A model generated the notes under the pieces. It had not been told where the DNA came from. It ran no database searches and was given only the letters and a program-made list of their open reading frames with translations. From Merdicola sp048393175 (GTDB lineage Bacteria > Bacillota > Clostridia > TANB77 > CAG-508): a stretch of 7,517 bases of DNA. Both the position numbers and the translations under genes were made by a program. Location of the stretch: assembly GCA_048393175.1 (NCBI GenBank), contig DBFJJM010000104.1, positions 1 through 7,517 on the forward strand, written 5' to 3'. Of the stretch, positions 1 to 6,599 are shown piece by piece. The first letter of the stretch is position 1, and every line of letters begins with the position of its first letter.

Positions 1-2
1 AA

Positions 3-65
3 GAAAAAGGCAAAAAAGAACAGCCCGATAATAATATTGGAAAAGAAGCGGAAGGTGAAGTATGA
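3..65 (+). CDS. 3' end of an unidentified upstream gene, partial
   Basis: The frame starting at base 3 is open for 20 codons and ends at a TGA (63-65) that overlaps the ATG of the next gene as ATGA. The visible C-terminus is short and highly charged (Lys and Glu rich, ending EGEV). The 4-base overlap is typical of translationally coupled genes, so this gene and ftsH are probably in one operon. In many Bacillota tilS or hpt precedes ftsH, but this tail is too short and too low in complexity to assign to either. The reading frame is seen directly; that it is a real gene is inferred from the overlap. Confidence 0.55.
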   Translation, partial: EKGKKEQPDNNIGKEAEGEV

Positions 66-1894
66 AAGAAAAACCAAACAAACCAGAAGAACAAAAACCA
101 AAAAAGAAAGAAAATAAGAAAGTAATCTATTTAAGCATTTTACTTGTTGGTTTATTGTTAATTTTATCTTTAGCAACCCTTTATTTCTTAAAGGGAAATA
201 AACAAAAAGAAGAAGAAAATCTTCTTCCTTATACAGAACTAATCAAAAATATTAGTGATGAAGCAGTAGAAAAAATTGAAATGACAACAGGAAGTAATAC
301 CGTTAAAGTAAAACTAAGGGATGAACAAAAAGAAAAAACAACAACTGTTCCCAATATACAAGCATTTACTGAATTTATACAAGAAAAAGTAGAACAAGGA
401 AGCAGTATAGAATTAATGCAGAAAAAACCCAATGTACTACTTTCTATTGTAGATGGATTTTTTACTTTTTTACCCACTTTATTAATGATTGCTCTTTTTG
501 TCCTTGTCTTTAAAATGCAAGGCTTAGGAGATAAGGGAAAAGTTTATGAAGAAGACGAAAGCAATGTAAAAGTTACATTTGATGATGTAGCAGGGCTAGA
601 TGAGGAAAAAAGCGAATTAGTAGAAATCGTAGATTTTTTAAAAAATCCAGAAGAATTTCAAAAAATGGGAGCAAGAGTACCAAGAGGAGTTTTGCTTTGT
701 GGTAAACCGGGAACAGGTAAAACATTGATTGCCAAAGCAATTGCAGGAGAAGCCAAAGTTCCCTTTATTTCAATGAGTGGCTCAGAGTTTATTGAAATGT
801 TTGCAGGACTTGGAGCATCTAGAGTAAGAAAGTTATTTGAAAAAGCAAAAAAGATTTCTCCTTGTATCATTTTTATTGATGAAATTGATGCAATTGGTTC
901 TAGAAGAACAAGCAGTAGTGGAGCAGAAACAGAAAACAACCAAACATTAAATCAGTTATTAGTGGAAATGGATGGATTTGAGTCAGACCAAAATGTGATT
1001 GTATTAGCAGCGACTAACCGCCCAGAAATGTTAGATAAAGCTCTTTTAAGACCGGGAAGATTTGATAGACAAATTATGATTGCCGCACCAGACCAAAAAG
1101 GAAGAGAAGAAATTTTAAAAATTCATAGTAAAGATAAAAAGTTTGACATGGAAATTTCGTTAAAGGATATTGCAGAAGATACAGCAGGCTTTACAGGTGC
1201 AGAATTAGAAAATGTATTAAATGAAGCTGCTATTTTAGCAACCATTCGTAAACATGATGCCATTACCAAGCAAGATTTAGAAGAAGCAGTAAAAAAAGTG
1301 ACAATGGGTCTAGAAAAACATAGTAGAGTCGTTTCTGAAAAAGATAAAAAATTAACGGCTTATCATGAAGCAGGTCATGCTGTAGTAAGTCGCTATTTAG
1401 AAACCCAAAATGATGTAAAAGAAGTTTCGATTATACCAAGAGGAGTAGCGGGTGGTTATACAATGTACCGAACCAATGAAGACAAGTTCTATATTTCTAA
1501 AACAGAAATGGAAGAAAGACTTATTTCGCTTTTAGGTGGTAGAGCAGCAGAGAAACTAGCATTAGATGATATTTCTACAGGTGCAAGTAATGATTTAGAA
1601 GTAGCAACTGGAATTGCAAAAGATATGATTACTACTTATGGAATGAGTGAAGCAATTGGTCCTATTTCGTTAAAGGATTCAGAAAATCCAAATGAAATAT
1701 TAATTTATGGAGAAAAAATGCAAGATGCGATTGGAGCAGAAATTAAAATATTAATGGATAAAGCTTATGAAAAAGCACAAATGATTTTAAAAGAGCATAG
1801 AGATAAATTGGATATGGTAGCACAAGTACTATTAACAAAAGAAAAAATTACAGCAGAAGAATTTAAAGCAATTTTTGAACAAAATGAGATGTAA
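62..1894 (+). CDS. ftsH: ATP-dependent zinc metalloprotease FtsH, with non-canonical AAA+ motifs
   Basis: This is a membrane-anchored AAA+ protease (610 aa) that would unfold and degrade membrane and short-lived cytosolic proteins as a hexamer. A Lys-rich N-terminus precedes TM1 (about 20-44), an extracytoplasmic FtsH_ext region (45-130) and TM2 (about 132-152). The AAA+ module follows: Walker A GKPGTGKT (214-221), pore motif FAG (247-249), Walker B FIDE (271-274) and arginine fingers R330 and R333 in LLRPGRFDR. The zinc site is HEAGH (435-439), with D511 in STGASND as the likely third ligand, so catalysis should be intact. Oddities are Lys for Pro in Walker A, Ala for Val in the pore loop, and ETENNQT where most FtsH proteins have HDEREQT. 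The C-terminal tail is short. AAGGTGA (52-58) is the ribosome site, lying inside the upstream gene. No terminator follows, so read-through into the next gene is possible. It could be a second, specialised FtsH paralogue (inference). Confidence 0.96.
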   Translation: MKEKPNKPEEQKPKKKENKKVIYLSILLVGLLLILSLATLYFLKGNKQKEEENLLPYTELIKNISDEAVEKIEMTTGSNTVKVKLRDEQKEKTTTVPNIQAFTEFIQEKVEQGSSIELMQKKPNVLLSIVDGFFTFLPTLLMIALFVLVFKMQGLGDKGKVYEEDESNVKVTFDDVAGLDEEKSELVEIVDFLKNPEEFQKMGARVPRGVLLCGKPGTGKTLIAKAIAGEAKVPFISMSGSEFIEMFAGLGASRVRKLFEKAKKISPCIIFIDEIDAIGSRRTSSSGAETENNQTLNQLLVEMDGFESDQNVIVLAATNRPEMLDKALLRPGRFDRQIMIAAPDQKGREEILKIHSKDKKFDMEISLKDIAEDTAGFTGAELENVLNEAAILATIRKHDAITKQDLEEAVKKVTMGLEKHSRVVSEKDKKLTAYHEAGHAVVSRYLETQNDVKEVSIIPRGVAGGYTMYRTNEDKFYISKTEMEERLISLLGGRAAEKLALDDISTGASNDLEVATGIAKDMITTYGMSEAIGPISLKDSENPNEILIYGEKMQDAIGAEIKILMDKAYEKAQMILKEHRDKLDMVAQVLLTKEKITAEEFKAIFEQNEM

Positions 1895-1899
1895 ATTAG

Positions 1900-1928
1900 T
1901 TGCTTTTGGAAAAAACTTGTAGTAAAAT
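1900..1928 (+). promoter_or_regulatory. Candidate sigma-A promoter for the first pilin-like gene
   Basis: TTGCTT (1900-1905) is followed by a 17-base spacer and TAAAAT (1923-1928, 5 of 6 matches to TATAAT). The site starts six bases after the ftsH stop and would place transcription start near 1935, about 20 bases before the TTG start codon. The same -35 hexamer with the same 17-base spacer occurs at the promoter of the minus-strand gene at 6600-6628. It would let the surface genes be expressed independently of ftsH. Confidence 0.5.
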
Positions 1929-1940
1929 GATAAAAAAAGA

Positions 1941-1946
1941 AGGAGG
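1941..1946 (+). promoter_or_regulatory. Shine-Dalgarno site that fixes a TTG start
   Basis: A perfect AGGAGG lies nine bases before the TTG at 1956. No ATG or GTG is in frame between the ribosome site and this TTG. The first internal ATG (codon 30) would delete most of the hydrophobic helix, so TTG is the supported initiation codon. Confidence 0.78.
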
Positions 1947-1955
1947 AAAGGGGAA

Positions 1956-3269
1956 TTGAATAAACAAAATCAAGGAATCACGTTAGTTGCACTAGTAGTA
2001 ACGATTATTGTGCTACTTATCTTAGCCGGAGTGACAATTGCTATGGTATTAGGACAAGATGGAATTTTCAAAAAAGCTCAAACAGCAAGAACAAAAACTA
2101 TAGAATCACAAGAAGCAGAAGTCATAAAACTAGCTATGAATACCATTAGGACAAATGATTGGGAAAATAAGATAAGAAAAAAAGAACTAGTAACAGCAGA
2201 GGAACTAAAAAAAGAAATAGAAAGTGGAGGAGAATATACAGTAGAAGTAAATGGAGAAAGTAATTTAACGGTAAAATATACTAATCTGGGAAGTAGTGGG
2301 AATACTTATTTAGTAACACAAGAGGGAAAAGTAACCAAACAAGAAAAAACAGTAACAATAGCAGAAAAGTTTGACCGAAATGGAGAAGACGAAACAGCAG
2401 GAGGATATGACCCAACGAAATTGCATATCGGAGACTTTGTGACATATGATGCAGGGACATGGACAGAAGAAGAAATAAAAGCAATAAAAACGGGACTCAA
2501 TACTGATTTGCAACAAGCTAATAATAGTACTAGTTCACCAAATCGATTTCAATTTGGCGGGTTTACAGCAGGAAGTAGTAAAAATGCGAATGCTGTTCCT
2601 GGCAAAACAACATATAATTATATAAAAGAACAAACAAATCAAGGAGAGAAAGAAGTAACAGGGTGGAGAGTGTTCGATGTTAATGAAGCTACAGGAGAGG
2701 TAATTTTAATATCAGCAGGATGTCCGGAAAATTATTATTTTTCTGACAAAAACATTGAATTTTGCAGACCTAATTCGTATGTTTTAATAGGAAAGATAAG
2801 TTCTAATTGGAAAAAAGAAGATGGAACACAAATGGATGAGCAAACAGCACAAAGCTTGTACACAAAAAGAAATTGGAATAATTATATAAACCAACAACAA
2901 GGAGCAATGAGTGCAAGAGTATTAGAACATGAAGATTTAATGAAATGGTATACTCGAAATAAAGGGTATGCGATTCCTAACTTAATAGATGACGAAATAT
3001 TTCAATCCGTTTATGGAAAAAAATATGAAACACTAATTGATAATTATGCCTATTATTGGGGACCGTCAAAAGATGAAGTTTATATGAATTATACAATGCC
3101 AATTTCTCGTGATTTTGGAAGGCGAGGAGATATAGTATGTGGATTACGTATTTTAGTAACAATACCATCTAGAAACAAAATAAAAGATAATCCAGTAGGA
3201 ACTAAAACAATCATAGACCCAAGAGATAGTAGTAATAGTTGGACCTATAACGTCTGGGAGCTACTATAG
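1956..3269 (+). CDS. Type IV prepilin-like surface protein with a large C-terminal head
   Basis: The protein (437 aa, TTG start) begins with six hydrophilic residues and G7, then a hydrophobic helix (8-32) starting ITLVALVV. This is the layout of a prepilin signal cut after Gly by a prepilin peptidase. Residue +5 is Ala, whereas assembled type IV pilins nearly always have Glu there. Residues 36-90 are charged and probably helical. After about residue 150 comes a globular part that opens KLHIGDFVTY, contains GWRVFDV (236-242), ARVLEHEDL (320-328) and YYWGPS (366-371), and closes CGLRILVTIPS (395-405). That order resembles the C-terminal domains ending in GVRPVV-type strands common on Clostridia surface proteins, DUF6273-like; this is recalled likeness, not a search result. 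The only Cys are 256, 270 and 395. No pilus motor, platform or peptidase gene is in the window. Function is unknown; surface display is the inference. Confidence 0.88.
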   Translation: MNKQNQGITLVALVVTIIVLLILAGVTIAMVLGQDGIFKKAQTARTKTIESQEAEVIKLAMNTIRTNDWENKIRKKELVTAEELKKEIESGGEYTVEVNGESNLTVKYTNLGSSGNTYLVTQEGKVTKQEKTVTIAEKFDRNGEDETAGGYDPTKLHIGDFVTYDAGTWTEEEIKAIKTGLNTDLQQANNSTSSPNRFQFGGFTAGSSKNANAVPGKTTYNYIKEQTNQGEKEVTGWRVFDVNEATGEVILISAGCPENYYFSDKNIEFCRPNSYVLIGKISSNWKKEDGTQMDEQTAQSLYTKRNWNNYINQQQGAMSARVLEHEDLMKWYTRNKGYAIPNLIDDEIFQSVYGKKYETLIDNYAYYWGPSKDEVYMNYTMPISRDFGRRGDIVCGLRILVTIPSRNKIKDNPVGTKTIIDPRDSSNSWTYNVWELL

Positions 3270-3282
3270 TTGTAAGCAAATT

Positions 3283-3317
3283 TTAGAGTATTTTTTAAAA
3301 GGTAAAAAAGAGTCTAA
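3283..3317 (+). other. AU-only imperfect hairpin between the first pilin-like gene and the LPATG gene
   Basis: TTTTTTA (3291-3297) pairs with TAAAAAA (3303-3309) around the loop AAAGG. TTAGA (3283-3287) pairs with TCTAA (3313-3317) outside a 3 by 3 internal loop. There is no GC stem and no following T run, so it does not look like a terminator. The 107-base gap shows no convincing promoter, so the two genes are probably co-transcribed. The hairpin may be chance in AT-rich DNA. Confidence 0.25.
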
Positions 3318-3376
3318 TAAGTTAACAAAAAGAAAACCAAATATAAAGAGTAAAAAAAGAAGAAGGAGAGATACAG

Positions 3377-4429
3377 ATGAAAAAATTAATTGGATTTACA
3401 TTGAGTTTTCTATTGCTATTATCCATTATGATTCCTGTTATGGCAGTAGACACCGTTTCTATGGAGCAAGTAGTAGAAAAATATAATCAGTCTGAAACAG
3501 TACAACAAGCCTTAGAACAAGGAAGTACTTCAGTAGCAACCTTAGGAGAAAACCAAATTAGCATTCAAACAACTACAAATGAGAAGTCTTATACTACTAT
3601 TTTTCAAGTAGAAGGAAATAACATTGAAATTACAATCGGAGCAGAAGAGGGGCAAGAAAAAGCTCTGGTAGATAGTATGATTAGTATGTTATTAGTAGAT
3701 GCAGTACAACAACTACATGGAGTAGCACCAGGTGCTATTTTACCTACTTTAAATGACGAAAGAATACAAAATTATACTTTACAAGAACAAGGAGTTTCTC
3801 TTAAGAAAGGAACCAATACAGTAACGATTCAATTTGATATTCAAAAAGAAATTCCACTTTTAAGTTTTGAAGATGTCTATATTACACCAGAACATTTAGA
3901 ACAAATGAAAGAGTACATTGCAGGAGATGGAAGCTACCATGTAAGAACAGGAAATGTTACCTTTTATAAAGTAGGAGATGGAAATGAGGCAACAATTGCA
4001 GTAGGAGAAGAGCAAGAACTTACCAATAATGCGTATCGTTCCATCTTATCCGGGTTACAAGTTATGTTTGGTACAACAAAAGCGAGTCAATATTTCGAAG
4101 ATAATTATACAGACTTTTCAGTTGGAAATAAGCAAATAGAAGGTATAACAATAGAAATAGAACCGACTAAAACAGATATGGAACAAACCATTTTTGAAGA
4201 TGCTAAAATGGTTCGTCTTACTATAGATAAACAAAAAGTAAACGAGATAATTGGAGAAAAGGGACAAAATTCGAATACCAATCATGTAATAGATAATACC
4301 ATCAAGAAAGATGAGAGTTTGCCAGCTACTGGAATATCGGTTGGTGTGATTGCTGTTATTATTGCTATTTTAGCTGTTGGTATTTATGCCTATATTCGTT
4401 ATGCTAGATATGATAAAGAAATAAAATAA
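3377..4429 (+). CDS. Secreted cell-wall protein with LPATG sortase signal, unknown function
   Basis: The protein (350 aa) has a Sec signal peptide: MKK, a hydrophobic core (4-20) and a likely cut after A23 in PVMA. The mature part has no cysteine. It alternates beta-rich Thr/Ile/Glu stretches (60-90, 145-157, 190-210, 250-285) with helical stretches (27-48, 95-114, 215-240). I recognise no domain. The C-terminus is a standard sorting signal: SLPATG (314-319), a hydrophobic segment (320-340) and a basic tail ending RYARYDKEIK, so a sortase would link it to peptidoglycan after the Thr. AAGGAG (3363-3368) lies eight bases before the ATG. It sits between two pilin-like genes on the same strand, which suggests a shared surface role (inference). 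No sortase gene is in the window. A plain C-terminal membrane anchor is the alternative reading of the last 36 residues. Confidence 0.9.
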   Translation: MKKLIGFTLSFLLLLSIMIPVMAVDTVSMEQVVEKYNQSETVQQALEQGSTSVATLGENQISIQTTTNEKSYTTIFQVEGNNIEITIGAEEGQEKALVDSMISMLLVDAVQQLHGVAPGAILPTLNDERIQNYTLQEQGVSLKKGTNTVTIQFDIQKEIPLLSFEDVYITPEHLEQMKEYIAGDGSYHVRTGNVTFYKVGDGNEATIAVGEEQELTNNAYRSILSGLQVMFGTTKASQYFEDNYTDFSVGNKQIEGITIEIEPTKTDMEQTIFEDAKMVRLTIDKQKVNEIIGEKGQNSNTNHVIDNTIKKDESLPATGISVGVIAVIIAILAVGIYAYIRYARYDKEIK

Positions 4430-4474
4430 AAAAAGAAGATAGAAAAGAACAAACTTTTAAGATAGTAATCAAGA

Positions 4475-4519
4475 CAAGCTAAATCTGTTTTTGAAAATAG
4501 GTTTAGCTTGGTAATTTTT
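4475..4519 (+). terminator. Hairpin terminator after the LPATG gene
   Basis: Bases 4475-4486 pair with 4499-4510 over 12 base pairs, including one T-G wobble. Part of the 12-base loop (TTTT against AAAA) can extend the stem. The stem is followed by TAATTTTT, a moderate T run broken by two As. It lies 46 bases past the stop codon. Termination is probably partial because both the stem and the T run are AT-rich. Confidence 0.68.
4491..4517 (+). promoter_or_regulatory. Possible promoter overlapping the hairpin, upstream of the leucine-rich-repeat gene
   Basis: TTGAAA (4491-4496), a 15-base spacer and an extended -10, TGG-TAATTT (TG at 4509-4510, hexamer 4512-4517), overlap the 3' half of the terminator hairpin. 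The spacer is short and the -10 is imperfect. It is listed because only 33 bases separate the hairpin from the next start codon, leaving little other room for a promoter. Confidence 0.25.
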
Positions 4520-4552
4520 GGACCGAGAAAAAAATAGGGAAGGAAGAAGCGG

Positions 4553-5719
4553 ATGAATCAAAACAAAGGTATTACTTTAGTCGCATTAGTGGTGACCATT
4601 GTTGTTCTCATCATTTTAGCAGGAGTGGCAATTGCTTCTATTGTAGGAGACGAGGGGATAATTAGAAAATCCAAGCAGGCAAAACAGGATACGGAATTAG
4701 CATCAGTTCAAGGACAAATAGATGTAAAAGCATCCGGGCATGCAATTGACTATTTGCAAGAAGAAAATACGGACCCAATGCAAAGAAGATATGAAAAATT
4801 AAAAGAAGATGGCTATATTCTGACAGATGGAACGGTCGTAACAGATAAATTAGGCTTAAAAGTAGAAAGAGAATATAGTTACGATAAAGCAACTGGAAAG
4901 GTATCGGTAAAAGAAAGTCCAGTAGAAGAAGTAGAAAGACAAGTAGCACTAACAGATGAAGAATATAGTTATTGGAAAACAGATGGGGCAGGTACCATTG
5001 TTTGGTATAATCCACCACCCAATAAGATTCCGACAGAATTAGTGGTACCAAATAAAATAGGAAATGAAACAATAACTAAAATAGGGGATTTTGCCTTAGC
5101 AGGTGTAAAAATGTTTCGTGATGAAAATGGCGTAGTAGATATGAATCATAATCCTCCGTTTGATGAAACATTACAAGAAAATAGTGGAATGCCAATTACC
5201 TATTCTGGAGCAACAGCTAAGATAAAGAAAATTACACTCTCTAAGGGAATTCAATCGATTGGAATGTGGGGACTTGTTTTTTGTGTTCAAGCAAATGAAA
5301 TTATATTACCTTCTAGTATAATAAGTGCAGATGAAATGGCATTAGGATATAACTTTGCTTTAACAAAAATAACAATTCCTAAAAATTTGACAAATATACC
5401 ACCAGATTTTTTGAATGGTTGCAATAGTCTGGAAAGTGTAGAGATTCCTGAAGGAGTTACAAATATAGGAGAGAGGGCTTTTTATGAATGTACTGCTTTA
5501 AAGAATGTTACTCTTCCAGACAGTCTTATTAGTATGGAAAATTACGTATTTAGTAGTTGCAGTTCTTTAAACCAAGTTACGTTACCGAATAGTATTACTA
5601 CCATACCAAGTATGACGTTTTATGGCTGTAATAATTTGAAAAACATATATGTAAAAAGAGGACCAAATACTGTTTTACCAACAACTACTTCAGGAGCAAC
5701 CGTTTCATGGGTAGATTAA
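4553..5719 (+). CDS. Type IV prepilin-like surface protein with BspA-type leucine-rich repeats
   Basis: The protein (388 aa) starts MNQNKG then a hydrophobic helix (7-31) nearly identical to that of the pilin-like protein encoded at 1956-3269. The predicted cut is after G6, and again +5 is Ala, not Glu. Residues 32-140 are charged and variable. A linker (145-185) leads to a BspA/LRR_5-type leucine-rich-repeat domain with repeated IPxxVTxIGxxAFxxC-like units. Its last repeats are exactly 23 residues apart (L270, L293, L316, L339, L362; C290, C313, C336, C359). Such repeats usually bind proteins, sugars or host matrix at the cell surface. AAGGAAG (4540-4546) supports the ATG start, six bases downstream. 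It is convergent with the minus-strand pseudouridine synthase and ends in a strong terminator. Ligand and pilus incorporation are unknown. The repeat assignment is firm; the pilin label rests on the N-terminus only. Confidence 0.92.
   Translation: MNQNKGITLVALVVTIVVLIILAGVAIASIVGDEGIIRKSKQAKQDTELASVQGQIDVKASGHAIDYLQEENTDPMQRRYEKLKEDGYILTDGTVVTDKLGLKVEREYSYDKATGKVSVKESPVEEVERQVALTDEEYSYWKTDGAGTIVWYNPPPNKIPTELVVPNKIGNETITKIGDFALAGVKMFRDENGVVDMNHNPPFDETLQENSGMPITYSGATAKIKKITLSKGIQSIGMWGLVFCVQANEIILPSSIISADEMALGYNFALTKITIPKNLTNIPPDFLNGCNSLESVEIPEGVTNIGERAFYECTALKNVTLPDSLISMENYVFSSCSSLNQVTLPNSITTIPSMTFYGCNNLKNIYVKRGPNTVLPTTTSGATVSWVD
5360..5635 (+). repeat. Four 69-base leucine-rich-repeat units, in protein coding sequence
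   Basis: Residues 270-361 of the leucine-rich-repeat gene form four consecutive 23-residue units, each starting with Leu and holding a Cys at unit position 21 (C290, C313, C336, C359). A further partial unit starts at L362, and degenerate units precede at about 225-268. The repeats are clear in protein but diverged in DNA, so recent duplication is unlikely. Confidence 0.82.
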
Positions 5720-5721
5720 AC

Positions 5722-5756
5722 AAAAGGAATGTCGTTAAAAATGACATTCCTTTTTT
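5722..5756 (+). terminator. Bidirectional intrinsic terminator between convergent genes
   Basis: A perfect 12-base-pair stem (5722-5733 with 5743-5754, core GGAATGTC) has a 9-base loop and a run of six T (5751-5756), just after the stop of the leucine-rich-repeat gene. Read on the minus strand the stem is followed by TTTTGTTT, so it can also terminate the pseudouridine synthase transcript. The reconstructed stop of that gene (TAA, 5737-5735) lies in the loop. Confidence 0.92.
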
Positions 5757-5890
5757 AATTCTTTTCCATTTAAATAATTTAAGATGCCACCATTAGATTG
5801 AAAGTGAAAACCAATCGAATAACTTTGGAGTAATTGTGTTTTTTGGTGAAATTGTTTATTAATTTCATTTTTTCCATATTTTCCATCACC
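5735..5890 (-). pseudogene. Detached C-terminal part of the RluA-family gene, out of frame
   Basis: On the minus strand, the frame starting at 5890 reads GDGKYGKNEINKQF and continues for 51 codons to a TAA at 5737-5735, with YLNGKEL near the end. This is the expected end of an RluA-family enzyme: the GDxxYG element directly follows the GFPII that ends the upstream frame, and the late YLNGK matches the family. There is no start codon or ribosome site of its own. Dropping one base, most simply C on the minus strand at 5891, joins both parts into a 285-residue protein of normal family length. The break is either a real mutation or an assembly error. Confidence 0.85.
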
Positions 5891-6593
5891 GAATAATGGG
5901 AAAGCCGATATAAGCTAAATGAGCACGTATTTGGTGGGTTTTTCCTGTTGTAATGCAAACATCTAAAAGAGCGGTATTTTGCAAACTATCTTTTCGTAAA
6001 ATGGTATAAGAAGTAATGATTTTTTGATAGCCTTTTTTAGAAGTAGAGCAAATATAGACTCTTGCTTTTTTTTTGTCTTTAAAAAGGTAAGCAGTTAAAA
6101 TAGCCGATGTTTGATGGGGTATTCCATAGACTTTTGCTAAATAATGTTTTTCTATTTCATGGTTCTTAAATTTAGAAAGTAAAATAGAATAAGATGCTTG
6201 GTCTTTGGCAAAAAGAAGTAATCCAGAAGTATTTGTATCCAATCTATGACAAGGAAGAAAATGGTTTCCTAATTGTTTTTGTACAAGAGTAGTAAAAGAA
6301 TGGTCTCCAACTGTTTCTATTCCAACTGGTTTATCGAATATGGCAATATGGTCATCTTCATAAAAAAGGCTTAATTTAGGCAAAGAAAATAAAACTTCAT
6401 CCGATAGATAAAGTCGAATAATATCATTTGATTGTAATGAAATATTTTCATTAATACGTTTTCCATTTACCATAATATCCTTTTTACGAAGTGCTTTATA
6501 TATTGTTCCTTGTTTTAAAGTAGGAAAGCTTTCTTGTAGAAAAGGAATTAATTTTATTTCTTGTTTTCTTTTTGGTACAGTTAGTTCTTTCAT
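5886..6593 (-). CDS. RluA-family 23S rRNA pseudouridine synthase, frameshifted before its C-terminus
   Basis: The family converts uridines of 23S rRNA (or tRNA) to pseudouridine. The readable frame is 235 aa. An S4-like RNA-binding domain covers about 1-65 (KALRKKDIMVNGKRI at 33-47). The catalytic domain has FDKPVGI (86-92), the signature HRLDTNTSGLLLFAK (116-130) with catalytic D119, and TGKTHQIRAHL (216-226). The frame then stops at TGA (5888-5886) after GFPIIR, where the family has a near-invariant GDxxYG; that part continues in the next frame at 5890-5735. The truncated protein keeps the catalytic Asp but lacks the last 51 residues of the fold, so activity is doubtful unless the ribosome shifts or the extra base is an artefact. 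The start is the first ATG, with no spaced Shine-Dalgarno but a promoter implying a leaderless mRNA. The exact rRNA target cannot be told, so no symbol is given. Confidence 0.9.
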   Translation of the reverse strand: MKELTVPKRKQEIKLIPFLQESFPTLKQGTIYKALRKKDIMVNGKRINENISLQSNDIIRLYLSDEVLFSLPKLSLFYEDDHIAIFDKPVGIETVGDHSFTTLVQKQLGNHFLPCHRLDTNTSGLLLFAKDQASYSILLSKFKNHEIEKHYLAKVYGIPHQTSAILTAYLFKDKKKARVYICSTSKKGYQKIITSYTILRKDSLQNTALLDVCITTGKTHQIRAHLAYIGFPIIR

Positions 6594-6599
6594 GCCTTT

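Noticed and set aside
2281..2516. Three overlapping minus-strand open frames
   Set aside because: They are antisense to the first pilin-like gene, rich in Phe, Leu, Cys and Ser from reverse reading of AT-rich DNA, with no ribosome site or family motif.
3283..3317. Terminator after the first pilin-like gene
   Set aside because: The hairpin is all AU, has an internal loop and no T run after it.
3270..3376. Possible promoter for the LPATG gene (TTAACA with TATAAA, or TTGTAA with TATTTT)
   Set aside because: Spacers are 14 and 13 bases, too short for sigma-A, and no better pair was found.
1959..4640. N-terminal repeat of the two pilin-like genes as a mobile element or recombination repeat
   Set aside because: The DNA differs at many third-codon positions, so the similarity is old protein-level homology; no inverted repeats or transposase are present.
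4662..5072. 136-codon minus-strand open frame
   Set aside because: It is the antisense shadow of the leucine-rich-repeat gene, with a Leu-rich composition caused by the reverse reading.
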